A stretch of DNA of 64,000 bases, from positions 29,066 to 93,065 of the forward strand of contig BIFV01000008.1 of assembly GCA_003990955.1 (NCBI GenBank), written 5' to 3'. A program made the translations under genes and the position numbers. Below the pieces are notes generated by a model. It did no database searches. It was not told the DNA's origin and saw only the letters and a list, made by a program, of their open reading frames with translations. Source of the DNA: Sporomusaceae bacterium FL31. GTDB taxonomy: Bacteria; Bacillota; Negativicutes; DSM-1736; Dendrosporobacteraceae. Below are positions 28,895-36,718 of the stretch, piece after piece; the first letter of the stretch is position 1, and each line of letters opens with the position of its first letter.

Positions 28895-31792
28895 TTATCT
28901 TGCTCCCTTTACAATAGTACCAAGTCCCATAACATCACGGGTAATCGCATCTAAGACAACATTAATAATATATCGTTGTCCATCGAATTCTGCACTTCCT
29001 TGTTGCTTTGCCTGAACTTGCTGATTTGTATTGTTTATCAGATTAAAACTAATTGGTATCTCTACAGGCATTCCACTAGCTTGTATCTGACTTGGCGCTT
29101 GCACTGCACTGCTTCTGAAAAGTTCACTGGTCGGTACGATCTTACCTGCAGATTGCGGCACGAATAATTCCGGACCGAGTTCCCCAACAAGGGTCGGCTG
29201 ATTGGATCCGATCGGTCCACCAGTTGCTTTTTGCCCGGGTAAGAACATAGAAACAATTTTTTGTGCCCACATATTCGCCATCATTTGGGCAACTGCTTTT
29301 CCAATTGATTTTAGAAATGACGATAAATAGTCACCTAAAGATTTAACTTTACCGGTCATAGCATCAAAAAAGAAGTCACTGAAAGTATCGCGCATACTGC
29401 TTGCAGCAGTTTTTGCCAGATTAGTCCAATTACCAAATTCAGTTCCAAAAGAATTGGAGGCTTGCTTCAAACCTGACGTGATTGCTTCACCTTTACTCCC
29501 AGGAGTATTGTCAACGTTATTCTTGCTCTCAGCTAATTTCTGGCGAAGCTTCAGTTTCTCATCTGTTGTTAATTCTTCATTTTTCAATACATCTTCTAAA
29601 TATTTTATTTCATTTTCCCATACCTTACGATTAAGAGCATCTACCTCTGCCTGACTTTTTTCGTGAAGTGCAAGAGAGGCCTGATTTAATGCGACTTCCT
29701 GGTCAAAACCGTCTAACGCCCCTTGACGTGTTTGCTCCTGCTTCTTTTGTTCAGCTTGATTCAGCTTGTTTTTATACCAATCGTTAACAGCTCTTTCAGC
29801 TTCTTTATCATTCGGGTCAACTTGAATAGCTTTTAACCGCTCTGCCTTTTCTTTATCCAGACCAGCCTTTGTAATGTTATATTCTGCCTCTGCAATCTTG
29901 GCCTTATCTCCGGTAAGCTGAGCACCAGCTAACGCTGTTTGGTTCTTGATATCCGTCCAAGCCTCAGACCAGGATCGTTTGATTGGTTCAGTCATGACAT
30001 TAGCGTATTCGTTAATTTTTTCCCTGATTGAGGTTAAATCAAGAGAAAGACCGTTTTCCCCCAATTTGTCTGTGGCATTTTTCAGGTCTTGATTCATCTT
30101 ATTAACTTCTTCCTGAATTTTGGCTAAACCAACCTGGTACGTCGTCCCCGTCGCACGTAAAATCTTGTCTTGCAGGCCTTTAAATGTGCTATCAACTTTA
30201 TTTTGAGCTTCTTTCAATTGATCCTGATGTTCAATCTCCGGCCTTGGTATCTGGCTACTGACAAATGGCGTCGATGCAGAAAAACCTCCGTAATTATTAA
30301 GATAACTTCTCCCACTATCCCGCTGAGCTGCTAGCTTTCTACTTACGATATCCTCAAATTCCCCGCCAACTCCTGATTGAGCCTTATAATAGGCAGCCTG
30401 TGCAGCAGTTAGCTTCCAAACTTTTTCTGCACTTTGCTCTGCCGATGTTCCAACCTGATAAAAACAACCTGCATAGGTTTCCGCTGCATTATAAGCATCA
30501 TCAGTTTGGTTCTTGCTAGCAAAATAGGTAACTGCTGCTGCAATACCGCCAATTGCCAGAGCTGCCCAGCCGGCTGGACCGCTAATCAAGGACATAGCAA
30601 GTCCTACTTCTCCTAGAGCTAATGCCTCTGCTACGTAGGCGGCAGTAAGAGCGGCAGTTTCAATCGTAGAAATAACAGCAGTTGCATTTGACGCCACTGC
30701 CGCAATATCCATAGCAATATAGGCCGCAGTGACACCAACTAGCGCGCTTTCCACTATTGGAAGATGATCTGAGGCTAATGTAATTAATCCCTGAAAAGCC
30801 CCAAGCACACCAGACCCTACCATTAAAGCCAAATCAGCAGCAACACCCATAATAGGCATAAATGCATTGGAAATGAGAACTCCTGCAGAAGATCCTACAT
30901 CGCCCAATTGCTTAAAGACATCTCCTGCTTGCCAAATTCTTTCAGCCCACTCGGGCGGAAATATTTCTAGCAGCATAGTCGAAATTCCACCATTTTGTAA
31001 AGCTTCCGCAGCTCGGGTTGACATATCCGCTACATTAGCGACGACGCCCGCCATTGCATTGAATGATTCTTGCCCAAGAGCACCAAAGATCTCCGCCGAC
31101 TTATCCTTGATTGTTTGCAAAGACCCGATTGCGGTCTCCGACTGGCGCACCATCATATCCTTAAATCTAGGATCATCATTCATGCCTGCTAAAATCGCCC
31201 GCATACCTTCAGTACCGCTGATTCCGGTTTTAGATATATCAGCAAAGTCATCAGTATTTAAATTAAATGCTTGGCCCAAATATTTCTGTGCATTAATTCC
31301 AAGCTCATTCAATTGTCGGATTTCATCGCCCGATATCCTTGACTTTGTGGCCATTTGCCCTAGCGCTACAGTAATTTTTTCAATTCCTTCTTTCCCTGAG
31401 CCTAAGCCTGTAGCAGCATTTCCAATCGCTGTCAAATCTGGAATCACATCCCGTGCAGCCCATCCCAATGCCAACATTTTTTTTCCTGCGTCTTCAACAT
31501 CGTCAAACTCAAACGGAGTTTTTGCAGCAAAACTCTTCATATCCTGAATGAATAAACTAGCAGCATCCGCATTTCCCAGCATCGTTCGAAAGCTAACCGA
31601 AGTTTGTTCCATCTTAGCATTGTACCCGATAAGCGCCTGACCTGCAGTTTTTGCCATATCTTCTATTCCAGCCATCTGGAGGCCAAAATCTATAGCTTGT
31701 TTACCAATATTGGCTAAAGTGATTCCCACACTTTTCAATACAGGCGATGACTGATCATGAGCCTGAATTAAAATCTCAACAGTTTGCCCCAT
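28895..31792 (-). CDS. Tail tape measure protein
   Basis: 965 residues. N-terminal tape-measure domain (MGQTVEILIQAHDQSSPVLK; MEQTSVSFRTMLGNADAA; KMLALGWAARDVIPDLTAIG), a hydrophobic stretch at about 310-430, long coiled-coil sequence at about 540-740, and a glycine-rich C-terminus (KATGGPIGSNQPTLVGELGPELFVPQ) typical of the family. In siphophages tape length sets tail length at about 1.5 angstroms per residue, suggesting a tail near 140 nm. The ATG at 31792 has AAAGGAGGA upstream. Confidence 0.92.
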   Translation of the reverse strand: MGQTVEILIQAHDQSSPVLKSVGITLANIGKQAIDFGLQMAGIEDMAKTAGQALIGYNAKMEQTSVSFRTMLGNADAASLFIQDMKSFAAKTPFEFDDVEDAGKKMLALGWAARDVIPDLTAIGNAATGLGSGKEGIEKITVALGQMATKSRISGDEIRQLNELGINAQKYLGQAFNLNTDDFADISKTGISGTEGMRAILAGMNDDPRFKDMMVRQSETAIGSLQTIKDKSAEIFGALGQESFNAMAGVVANVADMSTRAAEALQNGGISTMLLEIFPPEWAERIWQAGDVFKQLGDVGSSAGVLISNAFMPIMGVAADLALMVGSGVLGAFQGLITLASDHLPIVESALVGVTAAYIAMDIAAVASNATAVISTIETAALTAAYVAEALALGEVGLAMSLISGPAGWAALAIGGIAAAVTYFASKNQTDDAYNAAETYAGCFYQVGTSAEQSAEKVWKLTAAQAAYYKAQSGVGGEFEDIVSRKLAAQRDSGRSYLNNYGGFSASTPFVSSQIPRPEIEHQDQLKEAQNKVDSTFKGLQDKILRATGTTYQVGLAKIQEEVNKMNQDLKNATDKLGENGLSLDLTSIREKINEYANVMTEPIKRSWSEAWTDIKNQTALAGAQLTGDKAKIAEAEYNITKAGLDKEKAERLKAIQVDPNDKEAERAVNDWYKNKLNQAEQKKQEQTRQGALDGFDQEVALNQASLALHEKSQAEVDALNRKVWENEIKYLEDVLKNEELTTDEKLKLRQKLAESKNNVDNTPGSKGEAITSGLKQASNSFGTEFGNWTNLAKTAASSMRDTFSDFFFDAMTGKVKSLGDYLSSFLKSIGKAVAQMMANMWAQKIVSMFLPGQKATGGPIGSNQPTLVGELGPELFVPQSAGKIVPTSELFRSSAVQAPSQIQASGMPVEIPISFNLINNTNQQVQAKQQGSAEFDGQRYIINVVLDAITRDVMGLGTIVKGAR

Positions 31793-31794
31793 GA

Positions 31795-32130
31795 TTATCC
31801 TCCTTTCCCGATCTCTTCATTGCGTTTTAAAATAACATTCGCTTCCAATGCCTGAATCTTTATTAAAACAGCCGGAGTAATCTCAATACCAAATACACCG
31901 GCAACACAAAACATAGCGGGATAGTCAAGCCCCACCGGACCGCCGGTTGGGCTTGACCGCCACTGAGTACAGATGGCTTCCCATAGGCGCCATGTTTCTA
32001 TGTTCTCATCCATAAGCACAGGCTGTTGATTTTCACAATATTTGCCTTCGCGGCAAGGTTTTGCCGTTCGCGCCTGATCGAAATGGGGCTGGCAGACTCT
32101 GGAACAGTAATCGCCTTTTCCACCAGCCAT
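31795..32130 (-). CDS. Tail assembly chaperone, T-like frameshift extension
   Basis: 111 residues as an independent frame, but probably not made separately. It is the -1 frame continuation of the upstream G-like gene: after the slippery A_AAA_AAC at 32157-32151 the -1 frame is open without a stop through LVSVWEWMAGGKGDYCSRVC and then this frame. It holds several cysteines (YCSRVCQPHFD, CREGKYC). This is the lambda T segment, which exists only as the GT fusion and recruits major tail subunits onto the tape measure. The ATG at 32130 has no ribosome site, consistent with frameshift expression. Confidence 0.8.
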   Translation of the reverse strand: MAGGKGDYCSRVCQPHFDQARTAKPCREGKYCENQQPVLMDENIETWRLWEAICTQWRSSPTGGPVGLDYPAMFCVAGVFGIEITPAVLIKIQALEANVILKRNEEIGKGG

Positions 32131-32144
32131 CCATTCCCAGACGC

Positions 32145-32474
32145 TTACAAGTTTTTTACCGCTTCAGGGCCACCATATGCCAGATTATAGGTTGCCCACG
32201 CTAACTTAACTTGTTTCCAATAGGGAATTTCTCCATATTCTGGATATACATTCTCCATAACCCAGTCAATCATTGCAGCATTTTTTTCATTATCACCTAA
32301 TTCTACATTCGCCTTACTCGGAAGTGCAGGATCCAGACCAGCATTCCTAAGTGCTCGCATTGTGGACCCTGTCATTTCTTTGATTTTAAATTCTGAACTT
32401 ACTTTATACACTGGTTGAATCTGTTCATCGGTGTACTGACCTTCTACTTGTTGATTAGTTTCAATAGCACTCAT
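32145..32474 (-). CDS. Tail assembly chaperone, G-like
   Basis: 109 residues between the major tail gene and the tape-measure gene, the place of lambda G. The sequence (FKIKEMTGSTMRALRNAGLD; WATYNLAYGGPEAVKNL) is helical and acidic. The last codons before the stop are GTA AAA AAC TTG TAA and include a classical -1 slippery heptamer, so a fraction of ribosomes should make a GT fusion of about 225 residues ending at 31795. Confidence 0.8.
   Translation of the reverse strand: MSAIETNQQVEGQYTDEQIQPVYKVSSEFKIKEMTGSTMRALRNAGLDPALPSKANVELGDNEKNAAMIDWVMENVYPEYGEIPYWKQVKLAWATYNLAYGGPEAVKNL
32151..32157 (-). promoter_or_regulatory. Programmed -1 ribosomal frameshift site A_AAA_AAC
   Basis: On the minus strand the zero-frame codons GTA-AAA-AAC contain the heptamer A_AAA_AAC two codons before the G-like stop. 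Shifting back one base continues as CTT GTA AGC GTC TGG GAA TGG ATG, in frame with the T-like segment. This matches the position and logic of the lambda G-GT site. Confidence 0.85.
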
Positions 32475-32502
32475 AGATTAGCGCTTTCCCCTTTCGATAC
32501 GA

Positions 32503-33441
32503 TTAATAGGATGGTGTTTGATTCACTAATGTTACAATAACAGCACTATTACCTGGATCATTACCATAGAAGCCACGGAATGCAAGGTCAAGAGTAATAC
32601 CTGCAGGTCCAGTAATCGTTGGACTTGTTCTTTCGTATTGAATCTCGGGAAGCTTGATCGATAGGGATTTCGTTCCGTTCTCAAGGATCAACTCTAAGCT
32701 ACTTTCCGTTCCGTTTATCCCTTTATTAATTAATGATGCATCTTGAAATAAGGCTTTAATAGTACCAGTAATTGCTAAAATACCTTCCGGAATGTCGCCG
32801 CGACAATTGCTATTTCCAATCGTATACTGACCACCGTCAAGCCCAAAGCCAATATTTAATTCCCCTGATAAAACATTCGCAACTGTTGCTCCGCCTTCTT
32901 TTAAACTTGCCTGATAATTACTGACTCGCTCAAGTGCAATCACCGTTGGCACCGCATACTGCGTACTCGATAGCATTTCAGTAGCTCCCATAAGTTCAGC
33001 TGTTGCAACTAGTTCACCGTCACCACCAAAAGGTAATTTAAAGCTATTAATCTTGCAGCCATTGTAAATAAAGTATTGATTGATATCAGTAAAGCCTTTT
33101 TCTATCACCATAGAGGGTTGGCTATTGACTGCTTTCCAGACATGGCTATACGGCCCAGACCCGGTCGGAACTACAGACCCGAACATTCCTTTAAACCAAT
33201 ATCCAATTGCATTTAAATCCATTGGAATGGTAATAGACCCATCAACTGCCACACGCCCTAGTCCTGGTTTTTGCGGATTCCTTGTTGCCTGAATTGTTGC
33301 TGAGTCAATCAAAGCTTGTTTCGCGACAATCTCCACATTATTAAACGGAAGTGACTTAGGAGCTTTAGTAGTTGGATTTGTACCAAATGAACTTTCAAAA
33401 TCGACGCATAAGCGTCCCATAAAACCTTTAGCTTGTGTCAT
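32503..33441 (-). CDS. Major tail protein (tail tube)
   Basis: 312 residues, beta-rich with no membrane segment, encoded first after the tail terminator and directly before the chaperones, the place of lambda V. Blocks such as GSITIPMDLNAIGYWFKGMF, INSFKLPFGGDGELVATAEL and GITLDLAFRGFYGNDPG fit phage tail tube proteins of the Siphoviridae type. The ATG at 33441 has AAGGAGGA upstream. It should be the most abundant product of the cluster. Confidence 0.85.
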   Translation of the reverse strand: MTQAKGFMGRLCVDFESSFGTNPTTKAPKSLPFNNVEIVAKQALIDSATIQATRNPQKPGLGRVAVDGSITIPMDLNAIGYWFKGMFGSVVPTGSGPYSHVWKAVNSQPSMVIEKGFTDINQYFIYNGCKINSFKLPFGGDGELVATAELMGATEMLSSTQYAVPTVIALERVSNYQASLKEGGATVANVLSGELNIGFGLDGGQYTIGNSNCRGDIPEGILAITGTIKALFQDASLINKGINGTESSLELILENGTKSLSIKLPEIQYERTSPTITGPAGITLDLAFRGFYGNDPGNSAVIVTLVNQTPSY

Positions 33442-33460
33442 AATATTAGTTCCTCCTTAA

Positions 33461-33955
33461 TTATATAGCGCGTTTTGACCAAGTTACGCGTATCGTTGCT
33501 CGTGATTTTAAGATCGATCCTTCATTATTACAGTCAATAGTTGTTTCTTTAATGTCTACATTTAAAATGTCGGCACCAATAAACTCCCGACCTGTCTGAA
33601 GTGCCCATGCAGTTAAACCCTCTTTAAAGTAATCTTCTTGATTGGATAACTGCCAGTACCTGCTAAGCGGATCAGCATCATTGCAGCAAACCACATTATC
33701 CGCATAAAAAACAGCGGTTCCATTACCGCCTTTAAACAGTTTTTCATTTATTTCTCGGTGACGAATTAAGAAGATCGCTCCACCAACCCCACTATCTCCT
33801 GGTGAAAGATCCAGGTCGTCAAGTCTCAGAATGCCACCTTCAATAAATTTGGCTGGTAATCTCAATGCACTACCCTCACTCGGAACTGATGGTAATGCCC
33901 GCAAATAATCCCGCAGACTTTTTATAAGCTCATACCATACGGCCGATGTAATCAC
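33461..33955 (-). CDS. Tail terminator/completion-like protein
   Basis: 164 residues, first gene of the tail operon. Size and place correspond to lambda Z/U, the tail completion and terminator proteins that cap the tube. Recognition is by position and general features (YELIKSLRDYLRALPSVP; GGAIFLIRHREINEKLF; RATIRVTWSKRA) rather than a clear motif. The GTG at 33955 is very close to its AAAGGA, so the start may be off by a few codons. In a headless particle this protein would close the tube's upper end. Confidence 0.65.
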   Translation of the reverse strand: MITSAVWYELIKSLRDYLRALPSVPSEGSALRLPAKFIEGGILRLDDLDLSPGDSGVGGAIFLIRHREINEKLFKGGNGTAVFYADNVVCCNDADPLSRYWQLSNQEDYFKEGLTAWALQTGREFIGADILNVDIKETTIDCNNEGSILKSRATIRVTWSKRAI

Positions 33956-34101
33956 TTCCTTTCGGTTTTCTTTTGTTGTCTAGGATTCATGGTAAATTTA
34001 TACACATAGTCTTAAGATTTTTTATTATCGTTATTGCTTTAGAACTCTTGAGTTCATGAAAGATCGCCTTTCGTTGGTTTATCCCGAATCATGCTAAACT
34101 T

Positions 34102-34112
34102 CCCCCCCCCCC
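34102..34112. repeat. Homopolymer tract of 11 C
   Basis: Eleven consecutive C on the plus strand (G on the coding strand), about 150 bases upstream of the first tail gene. Such tracts change length by slippage and are also prone to sequencing error. Confidence 0.6.
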
Positions 34113-34251
34113 TATGCAATATTTATCATAAAGCCACCCTTAGAGCGGCTGATACGATCCAAGGCTTTCTAGTTGACTGACATATCAACAACTGTTTTCA
34201 TCTAAAATTTACTAGCTGGCAATGTGAAACAGCCTTGTTCACTATTATAGA

Positions 34252-34456
34252 AAACTGAAAGCCGCCTACCTTGTGTAAGCGGCCAACAAATATTTCTTCT
34301 CAGTTTATATTATAGATTAGGTTAAACTGTCGTGTCACTGACACATTTTTGTCACGTCTTCAAGTCTGCCAACCCTGATAAATAAAGACTTCTCTTTACT
34401 GCCAATAATTGAATGCTGACATTGGAAGCTCATTATTAGCTTATCTGCTTCTCCCC
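34252..34456 (-). repeat. Direct repeat copy 1 with activator-like 3' end and hairpin
   Basis: Copy 1 of a repeat of about 205 bases, its partner lying 301 bases away. On the minus strand it contains a 32-codon open frame (ATG at 34433, stop at 34335) ending SLFIRVGRLEDVTKMCQ, then a terminator-like hairpin GCCGCCTAC/GTAAGCGGC at 34261-34283. The C-terminal residues align without gaps to the end of the activator protein (GIDGLDDVAKNCQ). Confidence 0.8.
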
Positions 34457-34551
34457 GTACGTTACTGCAAGGCCTTGTCTTAATACAATTCATCTTTCAA
34501 ACTAAACCAGATAAATAAGGCGCAACACTTTCTTTATTAATTCCATTTTGT

Positions 34552-34757
34552 TAAACTGAAAGCCGCCTACATTTGTATAAGCGGCTAGCAACTATTCTTC
34601 TCAGTTTATATTATAGATTAGGTTAAACTGTCGTGTCACTGACACATTTTTGTCACGTCTTCAAGCCTGCCAACCCTGATAAATAAAGCCTTATCCTTAC
34701 TGCCAATAATTGAATACTGACATTAGAAGCTCATTATTAGCTTATCTGTTTGTCCCC
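34552..34757 (-). repeat. Direct repeat copy 2 with activator-like 3' end and hairpin
   Basis: Copy 2, near-identical to copy 1. Its frame ends ALFIRVGRLEDVTKMCQ, but the upstream CAA is TAA here, so the short frame is closed. Several differences from copy 1 inside the shared reading frame are synonymous or conservative. It also carries the GCCGC hairpin (34561-34585). It is followed at 34790-34910 by the true 3' end of the activator gene, a more diverged third relative. Confidence 0.8.
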
Positions 34758-34838
34758 ATTCAAAAGCAATGTACGTTCTATAAGTCTATATTATTTGCTC
34801 GTTATAAATTACATGATAGGCTAGCTCAAGCGGTCGTA

Positions 34839-35417
34839 TTATTGACAGTTTTTTGCCACGTCATCAAGCCCATCGATTCCAAAGATCAAAGAACTCAATT
34901 TACTACACACTTTTCGTATATCGCGATAAAAAGTTCTTTCATCAATTTTTTCCTCTTCTAGTATCTCTTCTATCTTCCGCTTGTAAAAAAAATATGCATG
35001 CAGTATTCGCAATCGTCTTTCATCTTCTATATTGCCTGACTGCAAGCAATAATACTTATATAATTCAAGCATTTCATCTATATGAGCAATAATAATATAA
35101 GTCCTAGCAACACTTCTCTTAATCGAATTAATGTATGTATTACTATCACAATCATCTAAGGTATCCAATACATCAATAGCATTTTCTGACTTGGCTACTT
35201 GCTTTATACTAAATATAGATTTATTAATATGATTTTTCAAAAGATTATAATTCTTTAACAATAATTTTGTATTCCTAAGCCGCCTATCCTGACGTGACTT
35301 AACCTGCTTCTTCCTATTTTGCTCTATGTATTTCATAGCGGTATTGGCACCGACTTCAGCAGCCATTCTAATAATTTGCTCATGCTCTGGATTGATATTC
35401 TTTTCATTTTCCATCAT
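34839..35417 (-). CDS. Phage-type transcriptional activator, putative
   Basis: 192 residues, helical, strongly basic around residues 30-55 (EQNRKKQVKSRQDRRLRN), with a likely helix-turn-helix near the C-terminus (EILEEEKIDERTFYRDIRKVC) as in RinA/ArpU-like late-gene activators and sigma-like phage regulators. The last gene before the tail operon is the usual place of a late activator. The ATG at 35417 has GGGGG five bases upstream. Its final codons resemble the ends of the two direct repeats downstream. The assignment is from fold-like features and position. Confidence 0.6.
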   Translation of the reverse strand: MMENEKNINPEHEQIIRMAAEVGANTAMKYIEQNRKKQVKSRQDRRLRNTKLLLKNYNLLKNHINKSIFSIKQVAKSENAIDVLDTLDDCDSNTYINSIKRSVARTYIIIAHIDEMLELYKYYCLQSGNIEDERRLRILHAYFFYKRKIEEILEEEKIDERTFYRDIRKVCSKLSSLIFGIDGLDDVAKNCQ

Positions 35418-35497
35418 ATTTGCCCCCTACTCAACACTTAATATATTTTTATCTGAACCAAATTTTCTCCAATTCTATTAGCAATATTAATGTATTA

Positions 35498-35962
35498 TTA
35501 GGCAATACCCACCATTGCTTCTAGGCTATACCAACGAATATATGCCAATGCTAAGTTGATTTCCTGAGTTGTTAAATGATCAATCGGCATTTTGACGGTC
35601 GCTTGTATCCACTGGCCAGATTCATGTATCATACGGCAAACTAAAACTTGGCAAAGAACTGATTTCATAAATAGCTCTTCCTCAGTTGTAGATTCAGTAC
35701 TCTTTTGAAGCTTATTATTTTTCGTATTTCTTCGTGTGGATATTTTTTCAAGAACTTCTATCCCTGCGGGTATTTGTATAACAGTAATCCCATTTTCTGA
35801 CAGAGGGATGCTGCATATTTCCCATAAATTCGAGAAACTAAGGCTTTGATTTATGTCATTCCAATTTCTATGATCAATCATTCCCTGAGCTTTCGTCAAC
35901 GCCGCAGCTATTTCTTCAATTTTTTGGCTTGTTTCCAAATGCAAAGCAATGACCTCAGACAT
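35498..35962 (-). CDS. ERF-family single-strand annealing protein, C-terminally truncated
   Basis: 154 residues resembling the phage ERF recombination family: IEEIAAALTKAQGMIDHRNW, LWEICSIPLSENGITVIQIP, MIHESGQWIQATVKMPI and INLALAYIRWYSLEAMVGIA. In complete ERF proteins the last block is usually followed by an acidic tail, but here the gene stops exactly after GIA. The frame opens at a GTG at 35971; the ATG at 35962 has GGAG eight bases upstream. A tail-only element has no genome to circularise, so this may be a remnant or a protein with a new role. Confidence 0.7.
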   Translation of the reverse strand: MSEVIALHLETSQKIEEIAAALTKAQGMIDHRNWNDINQSLSFSNLWEICSIPLSENGITVIQIPAGIEVLEKISTRRNTKNNKLQKSTESTTEEELFMKSVLCQVLVCRMIHESGQWIQATVKMPIDHLTTQEINLALAYIRWYSLEAMVGIA

Positions 35963-35977
35963 TTTCATCACTCCAAT

Positions 35978-36136
35978 TTAATTATTACATATCAAAAGTC
36001 GACCAGACCGAATTGCTTCTAAAACATTTGCCACCAACCAAACACTTATTACCCAAATAAAAATAACCAAAGCTAAACTCATTACTTTATCCTGCCACCT
36101 GCACTTGATCTTTTGCAAACTTTGTCTTATTTTCAT
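35978..36136 (-). CDS. Small single-span membrane protein
   Basis: 52 residues: a basic N-terminus (MKIRQSLQKIKCRWQDKV), one membrane helix (SLALVIFIWVISVWLVANVL) and a short tail. The open frame starts at 36172, but the ATG at 36136 has GGAGGGG five bases upstream. It lies in the early operon between the Cro-like and ERF-like genes. No family recognised. Confidence 0.6.
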   Translation of the reverse strand: MKIRQSLQKIKCRWQDKVMSLALVIFIWVISVWLVANVLEAIRSGRLLICNN

Positions 36137-36312
36137 GCACGCCCCTCCTTGGTTCGTTTTAATAGCGCTCATTCCATTGAGCAGTCCAAAATAAATTTTG
36201 AAAACCTTGTTATTTATTGATCAGGTGAATATGTATGCATAATATAAAACTTCCAATTTTTCTTAATCATAATTGAATATTATTTTCCAGCTATTAAGTT
36301 TTTTGTAACTAA

Positions 36313-36540
36313 TCAGTTGCAATCAGTATAAAAAAAATAATCCTTTTCATAATTCGGAAAACTTATCCAAAATGCCGCCACAACTTCGCTACTTACCCTT
36401 CTACGTCCATTTAACAGTCGACTAACACAAGCGCGACTTACACCTAAAGTAATCGCAAGTCCTGAAGAATTAAGATCTAATTGATTCATTAATTGCTCTA
36501 TTCTTTCGATATGTGGCACGATTCTGGGCTTTCTACGCAT
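36313..36540 (-). CDS. Cro-like HTH regulator
   Basis: 75 residues with an XRE-type helix-turn-helix (LNSSGLAITLGVSRACVSRLLNG). It is the first gene leftward of the operator region and divergent from the S24 repressor, the position of Cro. The ATG at 36540 has GGGGGAG upstream. It probably sets early transcription against the repressor. Confidence 0.8.
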   Translation of the reverse strand: MRRKPRIVPHIERIEQLMNQLDLNSSGLAITLGVSRACVSRLLNGRRRVSSEVVAAFWISFPNYEKDYFFYTDCN

Positions 36541-36560
36541 ATCATCTCCCCCTCCGAACT

Positions 36561-36576
36561 GTAACTTTTTGGTTAC
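36561..36576. promoter_or_regulatory. Operator palindrome GTAAC-N6-GTTAC
   Basis: An inverted repeat GTAAC-tttttg-GTTAC just upstream of the Cro-like gene, inside its expected transcript start. Related half-sites occur at 36598-36603 (GTTACC) and an inverted ACCGATCGGT at 36644-36653, so three candidate operators lie between the divergent genes. Confidence 0.65.
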
Positions 36577-36582
36577 AGTTTA

Positions 36583-36612
36583 ATTGTATTCCCAATTGTT
36601 ACCTATCGTCAA
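36583..36612 (-). promoter_or_regulatory. Leftward early promoter
   Basis: On the minus strand, TTGACG (36612-36607), an 18-base spacer and TACAAT (36588-36583). It drives the Cro-like gene and early operon. The candidate operator half-site at 36598-36603 falls in the spacer. Confidence 0.7.
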
Positions 36613-36653
36613 CATAACTTTAATGAATTCTCTGTAAAAATATTACCGATCGG

Positions 36654-36682
36654 TTACACTATTCTTAGGAAAGTGATATAAT
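36654..36682 (+). promoter_or_regulatory. Rightward promoter of the repressor gene
   Basis: TTACAC (36654-36659), a 17-base spacer and TATAAT (36677-36682), directly upstream of the S24 repressor. The -35 overlaps the palindrome ACCGATCGGT, which suggests autoregulation. Confidence 0.7.
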
Positions 36683-36718
36683 ATGAGTAAAATTATTAAA
36701 TACGGGAAGGAGGCAATT

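Larger units (their letters stand above)
33956..34838. other. Long intergenic leader of the tail operon
   Basis: 883 bases between the activator gene and the tail genes. It holds a palindrome GAACTC-TT-GAGTTC (34042-34055), a run of 11 C (34102-34112) and two direct repeats of about 205 bases. The tail-operon promoter must lie here; no convincing sigma-70 pair was found, which fits dependence on the activator. Confidence 0.6.

Noticed and set aside
31795..32130. T-like frame as an independently started gene
   Set aside because: No ribosome site precedes its ATG, and the -1 frame is continuous with the slippery site upstream; kept in the list only as the frameshift extension.
34042..34055. 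GAACTCTTGAGTTC as an SOS (LexA) box
   Set aside because: The Firmicute box is GAAC-N4-GTTC; here the GAAC and GTTC halves are six bases apart, so LexA control of the tail operon is not supported by this site.
34335..34433. 32-codon frame in repeat copy 1 as a real gene
   Set aside because: It has no properly spaced ribosome site, and the matching frame in copy 2 carries a stop codon, so it is treated as part of the repeat.
34252..34757. The two direct repeats as a CRISPR array or att sites
   Set aside because: There are only two long copies with coding-like content and a hairpin, no short regularly spaced repeats, and both lie inside the element rather than at its ends.
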